Positions 47,104 through 58,961 of a stretch of 64,000 bases of DNA are shown piece after piece; positions within the stretch are counted from its first letter, which is position 1, and each line of letters begins with the position of its first letter. The notes under the pieces were generated by a model. That model ran no database searches, had not been told where the DNA came from, and saw nothing but the letters and a program-made list of their open reading frames with translations. Source of the DNA: Styela clava (taxonomy: Eukaryota; Chordata; Ascidiacea; Stolidobranchia; Styelidae); the NCBI RefSeq assembly GCF_964204865.1, contig NC_135251.1, forward strand, positions 22,382,001-22,446,000. The letters are read 5' to 3'. Made by a program: the position numbers and the translations under genes.

Positions 47104-47435
47104 TACTGATATTATGTATACAAAATTCACAATAGCAACTATTAACTACAGCGACTGAGCAGTTGACATAAAGTAAAAATCACAGCGAGCGTCATAATAA
47201 GCTTATGTATATCCAAAGAGACAGTTTAATTCACTTTCACCTTCTGAGATCTATTTTTTGACTACTCCTCATCTCTGCCCTGTTCAAGGACATAATTTAA
47301 ATCTGAATTGAGAGAGTCTAAAAATGTAAACTCTATCTTTTGACCAATTCCCAAATAATGCTTGGTGACCACAAAGGTGAAAGTCCTATTTTATGATGGA
47401 AGAATATTTCAAACTTCAACCAGACTTCAATCTTT

Positions 47436-50400
47436 TTAAACATAAACAGTCTCTTCATCAGATCTGCTATTTTTTCTTTCTATTTTTTCTTGTTCTTCCA
47501 TACGTTGTTTACATACTGTTATGATAGCTTTGTGGGCTTTCGTGTATGCGTCAACACCAATCTTTCGTGATTTTTCATTCGTATTCTTGCATGCTGCACG
47601 ATTTTTAATTTTCTTACTTTTATCGACTTCTGCATAGACAGGTTCTTCCTTCAAATGGACGGCGTTGTTATTATTAACGGAACGAAGCTCTTTTGGTATT
47701 GGAACTGCATATATTATGTCATCCACTTCCGCATAGTCTGAATCATTGTCTTGTGTGTTGTTCCGTATTGCTGGAGAACCAGGAATATCGCTTAAACTTG
47801 TAGCCTTAGTAGCCACTTTACTTGACTCAACTGCAGTTAAATACGAGCGTCTTGGAGCCGGAATTGGTCTTGGAAACGGTGGTCTCAAACCAGTTGGACT
47901 TTCTAGTGTTTTTGACGACAACATTTGCATAACGAGTTTGTCGTTTTTACTCGTTTGTTTTCTTGGCACTGAATTAGGTTTTGGAAGTGGTGGTGGTTTA
48001 CTGGAAATCCCATTTCGACTTGATGAAGGTGTGGAACTATACCTTAGCCTTGTTGCTTCATCAGAGGAATGTAAAACTGCTTCAGCGTCCCATGAATGGC
48101 TTCTCGAAAATTTGTGTGGGGTTAGTTTGATACCCAATGGTACATTCGTGGGTAAAACTTTCACACCTGTCTTTTTAATGGGGTTTGTTTTGACCTGTTG
48201 TTCACAAACATCGACTTCATATCTTGCTCGTTGCTTTGAAGAAATTATGTCTCGAGATGAAGTTGTCACGAGTCCTTCTGAATCAGATTTGTAACCTAAA
48301 AAAAATATACATGTGAATAAAAGATAGATCGAATCAAATACTTAGTTGGATGCAGAAAATTTGATTATACTGAACCTTTTTGTTATCAGTTCATGTTCAA
48401 ACAATATGCCTCAGCAAAATTTTTATTCCTCCACTAATAAATTGATAATATTGAAAAATAAATCACTCCAGTTCAGTTAATTCATTGTATTGCTTATCCT
48501 GAAATTTTCAGTTAAGAAGTGCATATTCCTGGCATAAGAAGGTATCGAAATGGCTTGGAGAGTCTGTGGAGTCCTGACTTCGCAGCCATAGTTTGATTTT
48601 ATTATCAATACGCAATAATACTTCTACATACCTGATGACGTAGTTGAGAACTGAGTACTATTAGATATCAAACTGAGTTGACTGTTTCTTCCTTCTGGAT
48701 CAGAATTTTGCGAATAAATATCATTTAGTCTTTGCAGTCTTGGTGAAGGCTGTGGGAAATGATGATAAAATGAATCTGTTGAATTATGCTGTGTTGTTTT
48801 TCTAGAGTCGTTTTCCAGTATGTCATCCAGAGATGACGCGGATGATAAACTTGCTTTGCTTCTTGATCGCAAGTTCATTGAACGATGATCAGTCTGAAAA
48901 TGATATAAAAAGTTAATTTTTTTGCTGCTATAATAATGGTCAAAGATTTCCATTAAATCAAAAATTGGAATCATGTTATTCGAAAAAGTTGTTTGTTATT
49001 GTATCAAATATTTGAGATTGTTTTTTTTCTTCTGGAAGAACACACCTTTTTACTGTGAGAACATGACTTTATTGCAAAATACATTTTTTATTGAAATTTG
49101 CTCGAAGCAAGGTTACTCAGACCTACTCAGAAATAAAGAAACACTCAGAAGTTAGTGTGCAACTAATGGAATGCCAGTAGTCAGTCCCTGACTCTATAAA
49201 GAATTATAGGACAGAACAACCCGATAGAAATACAGATTGATGAGGTACTTGACACAGTTCAAGTCAATATGATCATGAAAACATTTAGAAAATTTCTAAT
49301 TGATCCTAACACTATTCACAAATGGAAATTTCGGGCAAATTCGTTTTAATGAAATAATTATATAAATAGGCATAGATAGGTTTTTACTTTTAAAAACTTA
49401 GTAAAATATTTCATACCTAGCCTTTAACAGCATTCATACAACTTACTGATTGCAACTTTCAAATGTTTAAGAATTTTCAAATAGCTACGATTTAAGTACG
49501 GCTCTGACAGAAACAATTCATTTGCATGTAAATATCTAAGTGTGGACAGCTCCATAAATCTAAATAAATAGAATATAAAACCAAACAATTTCTATTTCTT
49601 ACTTCTGCTTGAAGGTGAGTAGCTGATGAGGGTGGTTGAGGAGCTCTTCTTTTCTTTCTTCCTTTAGTTTTACTATTTGGCGTTTGATTTTGTGGTGATT
49701 TTTTTCTTCTTGTGGGTGAATTGAGAATATTTTCATCAGAAGATAGAAAGACGTCATCAGAACTTTGACAAAAATCACTCAAGCCAGTTTCAGAACAAGA
49801 TTCAGAATTAAAACTCTTCAAATCTTCAATTTTTGGAGCAGGTTTTGTGGGTGCCTGCAATGAAAATTATTTTTACAAATTTAAATTACACAAATATGGG
49901 TGAATATTTTTTTCGTTTTTTTTTTCTATCCAGTATATCCATAGGTCTTCAAACTACCTGTGACTCTGAAAACCAGAGCTAAGGATTGGGGAAAAAATTA
50001 ACCATTGACTCGAACTTTAGATTGAAATACAATTTTAAAAAATATTTAGATTTTGACTCTGGGATGTAGAAAATTTCGATCAAATTTAGGTAACAAAAAC
50101 TTCCATGCATGCAAGCTTTTTTAATAGACTATTAGTGTTAAGAACACTTGGTAAACCCGATGCATTTTGAAATTATGTGAAAAAATTTGAGTTCTTCCTT
50201 TCTATAATTAAGAGTCCGAAATACTGACTGTGGAGAATTCAGAATTTCGGAGTTTGAAAATATGATTATCGCCCTCCGACTCAGGTAAAACCATGCCAAT
50301 CTTCGACTCATAGCAATGCTGAAAACACTAAAATGATTTGTTGTATGTTTAAACATGGGAAATGTAGCCCTGCCATCACAATAAAATTTAAAATCAGTTA

Positions 50401-53400
50401 CTAGGTAAAGTAAATAATATATATATACAGGTTCTGATAGATATTTTCTTCTCTCTAAATGAAATTTTCTAACTCATAAATCAAAACTGCCATTTACAAC
50501 TTACTGGAGATTTAACACGAAGCTTCACGACATTCATATCTTCAAAAGATCTATGTTGCGGAATAGGTGGCTTCTGACGATCTTTCTTGTTCTTGGAAGA
50601 ACTACTAGAACCACTGCCTGATCTGTAAATGATGTAAAATATAAACTTACTGCATTTCTTTATCCAAATTAGAAATAATATCCACAATAAGCATGTTTTT
50701 AAAAAATGAATTAATTAAAAAGTCAACAACATAAATAAAATAAATACCTTGTGCTTATATTATCTTCATAGCTTTTTGTTCTCAATCTTGATGATTTTTT
50801 AGCAGGTTGTGGATTCGAAAATTCAATGTTTTGAACATCTTTTAGTTTTGTCACTCTCATCACAGACCGATTGATCGCTCCACTGAACAAGCCTGCCCAA
50901 GGTGTTGATTGGTTGGCTTCAACCATAGCCACTCCCACAGAGTCGGATTGAGTGTTATCAGTTTTCTGTAACATGTCACTGACTGCAACTGTTCCAAAAT
51001 CTGGGCTTGTTGGAGATTCAATACCTGATAAAGTGAAAATGTAGATTTTAAAGGAAAATATTTGAATTCAAACCTGAATTAGAGGTGATGATAGTTACAG
51101 AAGATATTTTTATATTCTAATATTTTAGTTTCATAAGTAGTTTAGTTGAGGTAGAGAAGGGTTTTACAACTCGGGTTAGGGAGCCGAAGCCTGGAACCAA
51201 GCTCCAAGCTGAAAATGAAGCTCTAGAGCTGATACCAGAGCCAGTATGATTTCAAACCAGCTTCCGAAGCCCTGTTTACAACTCCAATAGATAAGACATA
51301 CATTTTTATAGACTTTGTTACAAATTATAGTAAATGTTCTCTTGCAACTTTTCTGCATAATTTGGCTTAAGATGTGGAGAAAACTTGCTCCACTCACACT
51401 AGGCTTGAGTCCAATAGTTTGTGACAGTAATAATGAAAAAAACCTACCCAGACATAATGGATATGGGCATTGGGCAAACAGCATTTATGGGATAAAACAG
51501 TTATATGCACACTGCACAGATAGGTATAATCGCTGATGTGCCATTTTTAATTTCTGTAGGTGGGACCCTCCTCTCCACATAGCTTCTAGCACCTCTTTAC
51601 CAGAGTAGTTAGCGAGTTACCAACAATATGTTGTTTTTAATGCTGAAATTCCTACAACAATACCAAAAGAAAACTGATTCAACTTTTAACATGATCCAAT
51701 AAAAATAGAATTTAGACCATTTTCCACTTCTACTCACTCATTTGCTCATAGATCAATGTTTTTCTGACAGATGCATCGAACAACATATGCGATGGTGATT
51801 TGTAAGGTGAAGGTGATGCAATATACATAGGAGCAGATCCATCTTTCTCACGTACACAGGCAATACTCCAGGCCGCATAATCAGATCTGTGTTGCCGCAG
51901 ATTTCTAAATATTTGACAGGTTACCATGAAATTAATAACGCCATCAAGAAGCAAGAGAGCATAGGATTGCTGGTCGAATGTCTAATATTGCCAAAGTATA
52001 GGAAGCAAAATTCCCGGCAAATGAAAGTTGCACCAAGGTGTGTTCTTGAATTACATATACTAGTAAAATTTGGGAAGACATAGGCCTACTGGGCCCTACC
52101 GCAATAAAAGTAATAGCCTTCTAGCATTCCGATTTCATCAGACAATGGCAATAATAAAACATCTTGAATAACTTCAGACTATTAGCTTTCTGTATGGCTT
52201 TCGTACACCTGTTAATGATAATGTGCCCATCGTTTTAATTAGTTACAGACTTACTTGATCCATTTAGACATGTCATCTTTACAACTGGATGAAAAAATAT
52301 GTCGATCAACCAGATCACGAACTTGAAAACTATTCGGTCTCTTCTGTCGATTCTTCTCAATTTCATTAATTTTTATATCCTGTCAAATTAACTTTTAATA
52401 GTAAAACTTTGGAGGAGTCTTTATCCTATTGTTTAACTCATGGCAAATTTAGAGTAAGTGAAATTTAAATCAATTTACCACTACAATTGTGGGCGGTCCA
52501 GACGTGTGTGTACCAATGTGGAGGTAACTAATTTTGTTTGCCTATTTACATCAAGTTGTGTAAAGGGACTGAAACCTATGAGCATGGGGTGTATTCACTT
52601 GGCTAACACAAACAGCCCCCAAACTCGTAAAGGAAATAGGAATAAAACTATGGCATAATCCTATCCTGGTACACACACTCCAGGAGTACCCAATTGTGTA
52701 CAGTGGCCATGTATACCCCTAGCCCAAAGAGGGTTAAATTTACTCCAAGTCAGTCAGTAAAACTCAACATGCATTATGGATTCAATTTGCTAAAACTCAA
52801 CTAATCAGGCTGCTCATCAATTAGAATATAACCACCTTGTAACTTAAATGCACCGATTGGCGTTTGTGGTTTAACATACCGGTAAACAAATTCAAGGAAT
52901 AAGATTAAATTGTAATATAAAAAATTCAACATGGCTAGAATAAAAATATCAACATGGCAGAATCACAAAAAATCTCAAAGTTTGTAATCTTACCGATGCA
53001 ATCAGATTGATTGAATTCTGAGGAGTTTTCTCCGCAACATCTTCAGGATTTAACCAACATTGTAGTTTACCAGCTCTCACTTCACACCACATATATGACC
53101 AACATGGCATACCATGACCAACTTCCTAACAAGAACAAACAAATATTATGCTTGGTAATTCGAATAGCAAAAGCAAGCACGAGAAAGCTCAAACTACAGA
53201 AAATAAAGAAAAAAGGAAGGTAGGTGGAAATTGGGCTTGTTGACTTTTTGAGAATGGTACACACTTTTAGTCTGCACTTAAAGTATATTACACACCATCC
53301 TCCTATATAGCAAAGAAAATTGCACTTTTCTATCCATAAATAAATGTACTTACCATATAGTGCAAAAATCCTGTGATACTTTTCTCTGTGATACATTTTG

Positions 53401-56273
53401 GTTGTGCAACAAGTCTGCATGTTAAACTGCCATATAATGGTAAAAGTGGTTTTGATCTATAAACAAGAAAATATTGTCTTTTTCAGTTTTTAACTTGAGA
53501 TAAATTTAAGAACTTTTTAACATTTCAGTGTTCATTCCTGAACGAACTCCAAAGTGAACCAGGAAGTATATAGCAGGATATCAGATAGGGATGAGCAGCC
53601 AGAGCCTGAAGTTCTGTTGGGGCTAGAACTAAGCTTACCGTAATAGATGGAGCCCCTCATTGGGGATCCGGAGCTGGAGCCATTGATTTTCAAACTAGCT
53701 CTCAAGCACTGTATAAGCATCTATGAATCGACTTGATGTAAATATGCAAGTTACCTTCCTGAATTATTTGCTGTTGGAGCAACTCTTGTTATATCATGTG
53801 ATCTGATATGGTCATCAACTGATGTGAGATCTAACGCTAATTTTCCAAGTTTTTCATATTGAGGACCCCTGAAATAGTGATTGATTGTTTCTGATGAAAA
53901 ATTTGAGAATATAAGACAGAAAAATGAGATGTAAAGCAATCTATGATGCTATCAGCAAATATGAGAGTAGATTGTACTGGTTTTCGGAATGCAGAACAAA
54001 AGTGATGATCAAATATAATAAAAATGATGCTTTATCAAGAAAAAAAGCTCCTCAGGACAATATTGTCTCTTTAGAAATCATTAATTTACCTATTTACTCA
54101 TTATATAATATAGATGGAATAATAATGAATGAAATTTTACATTTGAATTATGAGATTTAAAAATCTGATCACTTACATGTTCATATTGGCAGATGGGCTT
54201 TCCTTCTGAAAAGGAAAAAAAAAGATAAAAATTAGTGATTGGTGACAAGCGAAATTACCAACTAAAAATCAGATATGCCACTCACCAATCTATCTCTTAT
54301 TCTTTTTCCTTCTGATTTACCAATAGACCTATTTAATCTTGCCAACAACTTCTGTGGAGTGGGTGCAGATATTGAACCTTCAGACATCGGAAAAGCATGA
54401 ATTTCAATTTCCATTTTAAAGTTATGAGCAGTTTCCTCACTGTAATAAAAAAAAAGGAAATGTTTCAACAAATATAAAGTAATGATATAAAAATGTATTG
54501 TTTCATAACCAAAATCTAATAGTGTAGAGTCACACTCTTGTTTAGATAGATATGCTGCGAGTCTTTGGTTAAAGTCAGGGATGGAAAAAACAGAAATTCT
54601 TAACTATTCCAAATGCATTTAAGTATACTGTTTTCAAATATCAAGTATATTCTATATTGTGACATGTTTAACAAAGACCAATATATTAATATAGTTCAGA
54701 TAAACAAGGATTCAATTGATTCTCTATTCAATTTGCTCAATATGACATATGAACTATTGATTCGTTCGGATCTAGAGGGTATATTAGAGTTAATGTTGTT
54801 TTAGTGAATTTAGCATTAACAGCAGTGAGTAAAAACCTGCTTCAAATCAACTTTACCAAGTAATGTAAAGTATGCTATACTTACAATACAAGAACATCTC
54901 TAAATCCAACATCAGTAGTTGTTTTATCTGTGCATACAAGTTCAGTATCTTGTACTTCCCCTCCAACACGAACCAAACAAAATACAGCATACCTGCTGGC
55001 CTCTAGAAAACAAATTTATTTATTTATATCATTTATCTGTTTGAAGTAGTGGGAAGGATTTCACACAGGAACATGAAGATTTGACTTCAAGATTGGCTTG
55101 TGCCAATAAGCCTTATTGCCACTATGCTGCTAACCACCATGTATATGGTTTGTAAGTTAGATTGTTGTAGAATCAGTTCTGGAAAATTCTTGAAATATTT
55201 GATTGGATACAGCTTCGTCCAATTATTCATTCTCATACATCAAGGTTGTAAGACATAAAACACAGAGTGGCATTCCGTGTTCAATAATGAGACAATTTTA
55301 CTTCTTCATTAGCCAAGCAAGAGCCTGTAGTCGAAGCAACTCTGCACATTGAACGCATTTTGAAAACGGAAAATTTTGAACTAACCTTTCACTTTAGCTC
55401 CTATGTATCTTTCAGGATCATTCCACATTAATGGGATTCTAATGTCAGAGATAGCCACTCTGCCTGAACATACTTTCGATTCATTTTGAATTCTACAAAA
55501 TAAACAGCATTAAAAGGATTGGGTATGAAATTTTGGAAATGTTCTGTATTCAATGATTAGATTTCCTGATCTCACAATATAGGGTGATACATTGAGATGT
55601 GCATTTACCACCATATTGCTCAGTCTACATGACATGATGTTTGAAATCTTTTGAAAATGCGGATTACATGATCATGTTACAACACGATTACACAAATAAA
55701 AGTACAGTATACATAAAAAAAAGGTGGAAAATGAAGTTCAGATCAGCACACTATTCAGATGAGGTCTCAGATATGCATAACATGAGTAAAGATGTGGAAA
55801 CTATTTAGTTCGACTGAAAACTAAATTGATTTCAAAGCATTTAACATAAGATAAACATTGTATTTTGTCAATAATAATAGTATATGCATCAATAAATCAA
55901 ATATCAAACGTTAAAGTCAAAACTTACAAAATCACCATTGAAAGACACGCACTAAGATAATGTAGATCTATTTAGAATATTCATATTCATATTGAGATAA
56001 ACTGATTGCAATTTGCAAAGTTTATTTTCTAGAACTGTTTGTTCGATAATATTATATGATTAATCACCCTTCATCATCCATCACTCTTTCCATAATTTCA
56101 GCAGTTTTTAATTTTTGTAGTTCGGCCATGTATGAATACATTCTTGCATTTGACGTGTGCAAGGTCTTTGCAACTTCGAGCAGTTGATCCTCGTGAGTAC
56201 ATGCCGCCAACATACGTGATGCTCCATCTCTGAGTTTAATTTCTTTCTCCAACTTGTCCTGGATTCCAACATG
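47436..56273 (-). CDS. RTKN: Rhotekin (Rho-GTPase effector), N-terminal exon not found
   Basis: Fifteen exons in consistent phase, 5' to 3': 56068-56273, 55386-55492, 54885-55002, 54286-54439, 54177-54205, 53755-53868, 53354-53456, 52994-53125, 52255-52379, 51738-51904, 50748-51024, 50505-50622, 49603-49854, 48632-48893, 47436-48295 (1007 residues). The first has the HR1/REM Rho-binding helix (LEKEIKLRDGASRMLAAC). The next seven form the anillin-homology region (GRVAISDIRIPLMW, YAVFCLVRVGGEVQDTEL, LLPLYGSLTCRLVAQP). A PH domain follows (CWSYMWCEVRAGKLQCW to the KWIKNLRQH helix). The tail keeps the STPWAGLFSG block and KKRRAPQPP known from RTKN2, then a Ser-rich stretch, the SH3 ligand RPIPAPRR, and YAEV and VYAEV tyrosines. 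The protein binds GTP-Rho and acts in cytoskeletal or septin control. The tail is much longer than in vertebrates (about 600 aa in all). The first listed exon starts in phase 0 without a Met, so one more coding exon lies upstream. Confidence 0.94.
49968..50296. repeat. Diverged copy of the CAGGGCTGTGGAGT MITE in a rhotekin intron
   Basis: The interior matches the 46032 copy: CATGCATGCAAGC, TTTTTTAATAGACTATTA and a TTTGAAAATATGATTATC segment. Ends are degraded (CCCTCCGACTCAGG on the right). It lies in the intron between the exons at 50505-50622 and 49603-49854. Confidence 0.5.
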
Positions 56274-56670
56274 CTGTGAGAAAATATTGAAGTATTGTAA
56301 TTAGGGATGTTCAAAACAAATACACAACATAAATCATATTCAATATTTTATCTTGGATCAGCGTTTTCCTACTCAGCGAGGAATTTTATTATTGGAGGAC
56401 AATATTGTAATCTGTACATACTGCCAAAAAGCGGCAACCGTTTATTGTTGAGTGGCATTTTGATGTTATTAAAAGCCTTGGTGGAATATATTTGTGCATT
56501 GTACAGTGTGAATCCAGTTCTTATTATTGGTTTATATTGAACTAATTTGAGATATAAACACAGAGTAATTTCATTACTATTTTATATATATCCAATATAT
56601 TAATATTTATATTATATAAAGAATCAAAGCATATAAGGATTTAGTGGGATGGGAATCTTTGGCTCAAACT

Positions 56671-56882
56671 CAGGAGCGTAGCCAGGGGATTGGGGCCTTC
56701 TTACATTCTTTTGAACGTAAGAAAACAACATTTTTCTGTATTTTCAGATGCTCTGAGGGTTGACTCTTAAAATTCCACTCTTCCGGCCTCCGACCGGACC
56801 CGCTAGCTGTTACGGTCTAACTTGGCCATTATAAATTTCAGAACCGCCCAGCCCTTTGAAAATTCTCAGCTACGCCCTGGTT
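56671..56882. mobile_element. Short MITE with GCGTAGCCAGGG-type ends
   Basis: The left end CAGGAGCGTAGCCAGGGG is matched in inverse by CTCAGCTACGCCCTGG at the right, about 200 bases away. Flanking 8-mers share only five positions, so the target duplication is not secure. No coding content. Confidence 0.5.
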
Positions 56883-58203
56883 CAACCAACTCTGATCCTA
56901 TCAGTATTGATGGACGAAAAAAAAATGAATCCTGATTTCTAATACGTGTACATAATCACATGACTCTAAAATTTGGCATTGGTATATGAATAGCGTTTCG
57001 ATCGCTCGCCACGAAGTGTCACAACTATTTCCGATTTGCACATTTCTATCGGTTGTCCATTGTTTTCTTCTAGAAGACTTCGACCGCAATATTTCAAGTT
57101 CCGCGTCAATGTGGCGAAATAAATTACATTTGTGCCGCGAAATACTCGTCAAAACAACCTTAAATAATTGATGTATTACCGTTCTGCACACCGGTCACGC
57201 GATTTCGTTGGACGCGAATCAAACAACAAATGTTCTTGTGGTTGTGCAATCAGGTCATTATAATAAACAAAGTAAAATCCACTATAAGAGAAATTCATGG
57301 ATGCTAATTACTATTGAATGCAAGTAAATCTTGTACATTTGTAAAGGTTGACACCACGTGATTGCCTTCAGTTTTAAAATATCGCGTGCTGTATAGGACA
57401 TTTGGAACAATATCGAAAAATTTACTCACAATGATATGGGATACGGCAATAATATTTTGAACGCTTGAATAAAATACTTTTGCGGTAAAATAAATGGGCC
57501 CAAATAATCTAATTATGATTGAAAAACCTCACAAGCCTTTTCCAAGCATTTAATTAAATTTTTCCAGGTAGCAGCGTTCAAATAAAAATTGTAAATATTT
57601 CAATTTTATATGCCTAGTATAATACCAATGACGACATATTTTGTCATTAGCAAATCATCTAAAAATAACTTCATCATAATAACATATAAATGGATTAAAC
57701 TAAAACGAAATCTGGGCAAACACTTGTAACTAATTCCCACCAATTGAACGTCCAAATTGTGATAAGTATCTTCCAGGATTACTGGTTTCACTGTGTGCTG
57801 TTATTTTAACACATTCCCTCCAAGTGTTAATTTGAAGGTGCGTAAAATTTTGATGAGGTGTTATTATAGAGATATTAATTTTTTGGATTCAATCAGTTGC
57901 GTTCCGGTCATAGCAATGTCATTTTCTGTATATATGATGCCGAATAAGGGTCAACGATGGAGAACTGTTCTGCCACAAGTTCCTTCCGTCTTTTGCCCAT
58001 GTTCATACATCATACATACAAATTTGTTGGCGTTAGAAAAAAAGGAACATAAAAATCTTATTGAAATCTGGCATCAAATTAAAAAATGGGGAGTTTCGTC
58101 TCGAGATTCCCATCACAAAAAAACGAGTACAACAAATATCCATATGAAATGTCTGATAATTCAATATGTGATATGCTCATTTTATTCGTAGTGAAGTAAA
58201 ATC

Positions 58204-58390
58204 AGGGCTGTGGAGTCGGGAGTCGTATTTTCCAACTACCCGGAGTCGGAATCCAAATTTTGATTTCCCTGGGGTCGGGATTTCATACTTTTAACCACGA
58301 TAAACAAAAGTCTTATTTATTTGCAAAAACTAAAAAAGCAAACAATTTTTTCGATGCTGAATGTCCTCCGACCCCATAAGATTCACAATA
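58204..58390. mobile_element. Partial copy of the CAGGGCTGTGGAGT MITE
   Basis: Starts ATCAGGGCTGTGGAGTCGGG, contains CCCGGAGTCGGAATCC and ends near TCCTCCGACCCCATAAG. The GGAGTCGG motif recurs several times within it. The right terminus is incomplete. Confidence 0.5.
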
Positions 58391-58883
58391 GTAGCTAGCG
58401 TTAAACGTTAAAATGTCGACTGTATGGATAGTTGAGAATTAGAAAAAAAAAGATCAATAGCGAACTTTCGATTGGGCAATTTTTTAATCGCAGTTGCAAA
58501 TCATTTTTAAAAATGGTTAAAATGATTCGTTTCAATATCTGCGCATTACCATACCAAATAAAGAAGTCGTTTTGCTTTACCGACCAAGTGAACAAAAAAT
58601 CAATTATCGGCATTAGGTAGCGCTAAGATGCGACGTAAATAAAGCCATAAATGGAGCGGGTCATCGGAGATAAACGAAATATCGGTCGTATGTTTTTGAC
58701 TTTGCGTAAAAGGTAAAAACTCAACGGAGCAAATATTTGGTTGCCCTTGACGAACTTGTGACACATTTAAAACGCAAGACATGACAAATTAGTTTTGCGA
58801 TCATCAAGAGCGCGCTATCCAATTAAAATACGGCCCAGACCCGAGGTGCCTATTTGTCACACAAGGTCGTCCAAATGGACGAG

Positions 58884-58961
58884 CAATAAAAATGTAATCA
58901 CAAGTTTTTCAATAAAAATGTAATCACAAGTTTTTCAATAAAAATGTAATCACAAGTTTTT
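58884..58961. repeat. 26-bp repeat, three exact copies
   Basis: CAATAAAAATGTAATCACAA plus GTTTTT repeated at 58884, 58910 and 58936 with no mismatch. Each unit supplies an AATAAA on the plus strand. Confidence 0.95.

Noticed and set aside
47746..48294. 182-codon plus-strand frame
   Set aside because: Antisense shadow of the last rhotekin exon, whose phase and motifs are secure.
56901..57191. 96-codon minus-strand frame as a candidate first exon of rhotekin
   Set aside because: It starts with GTG rather than ATG, shows no rhotekin similarity and offers no in-phase donor to the HR1 exon.
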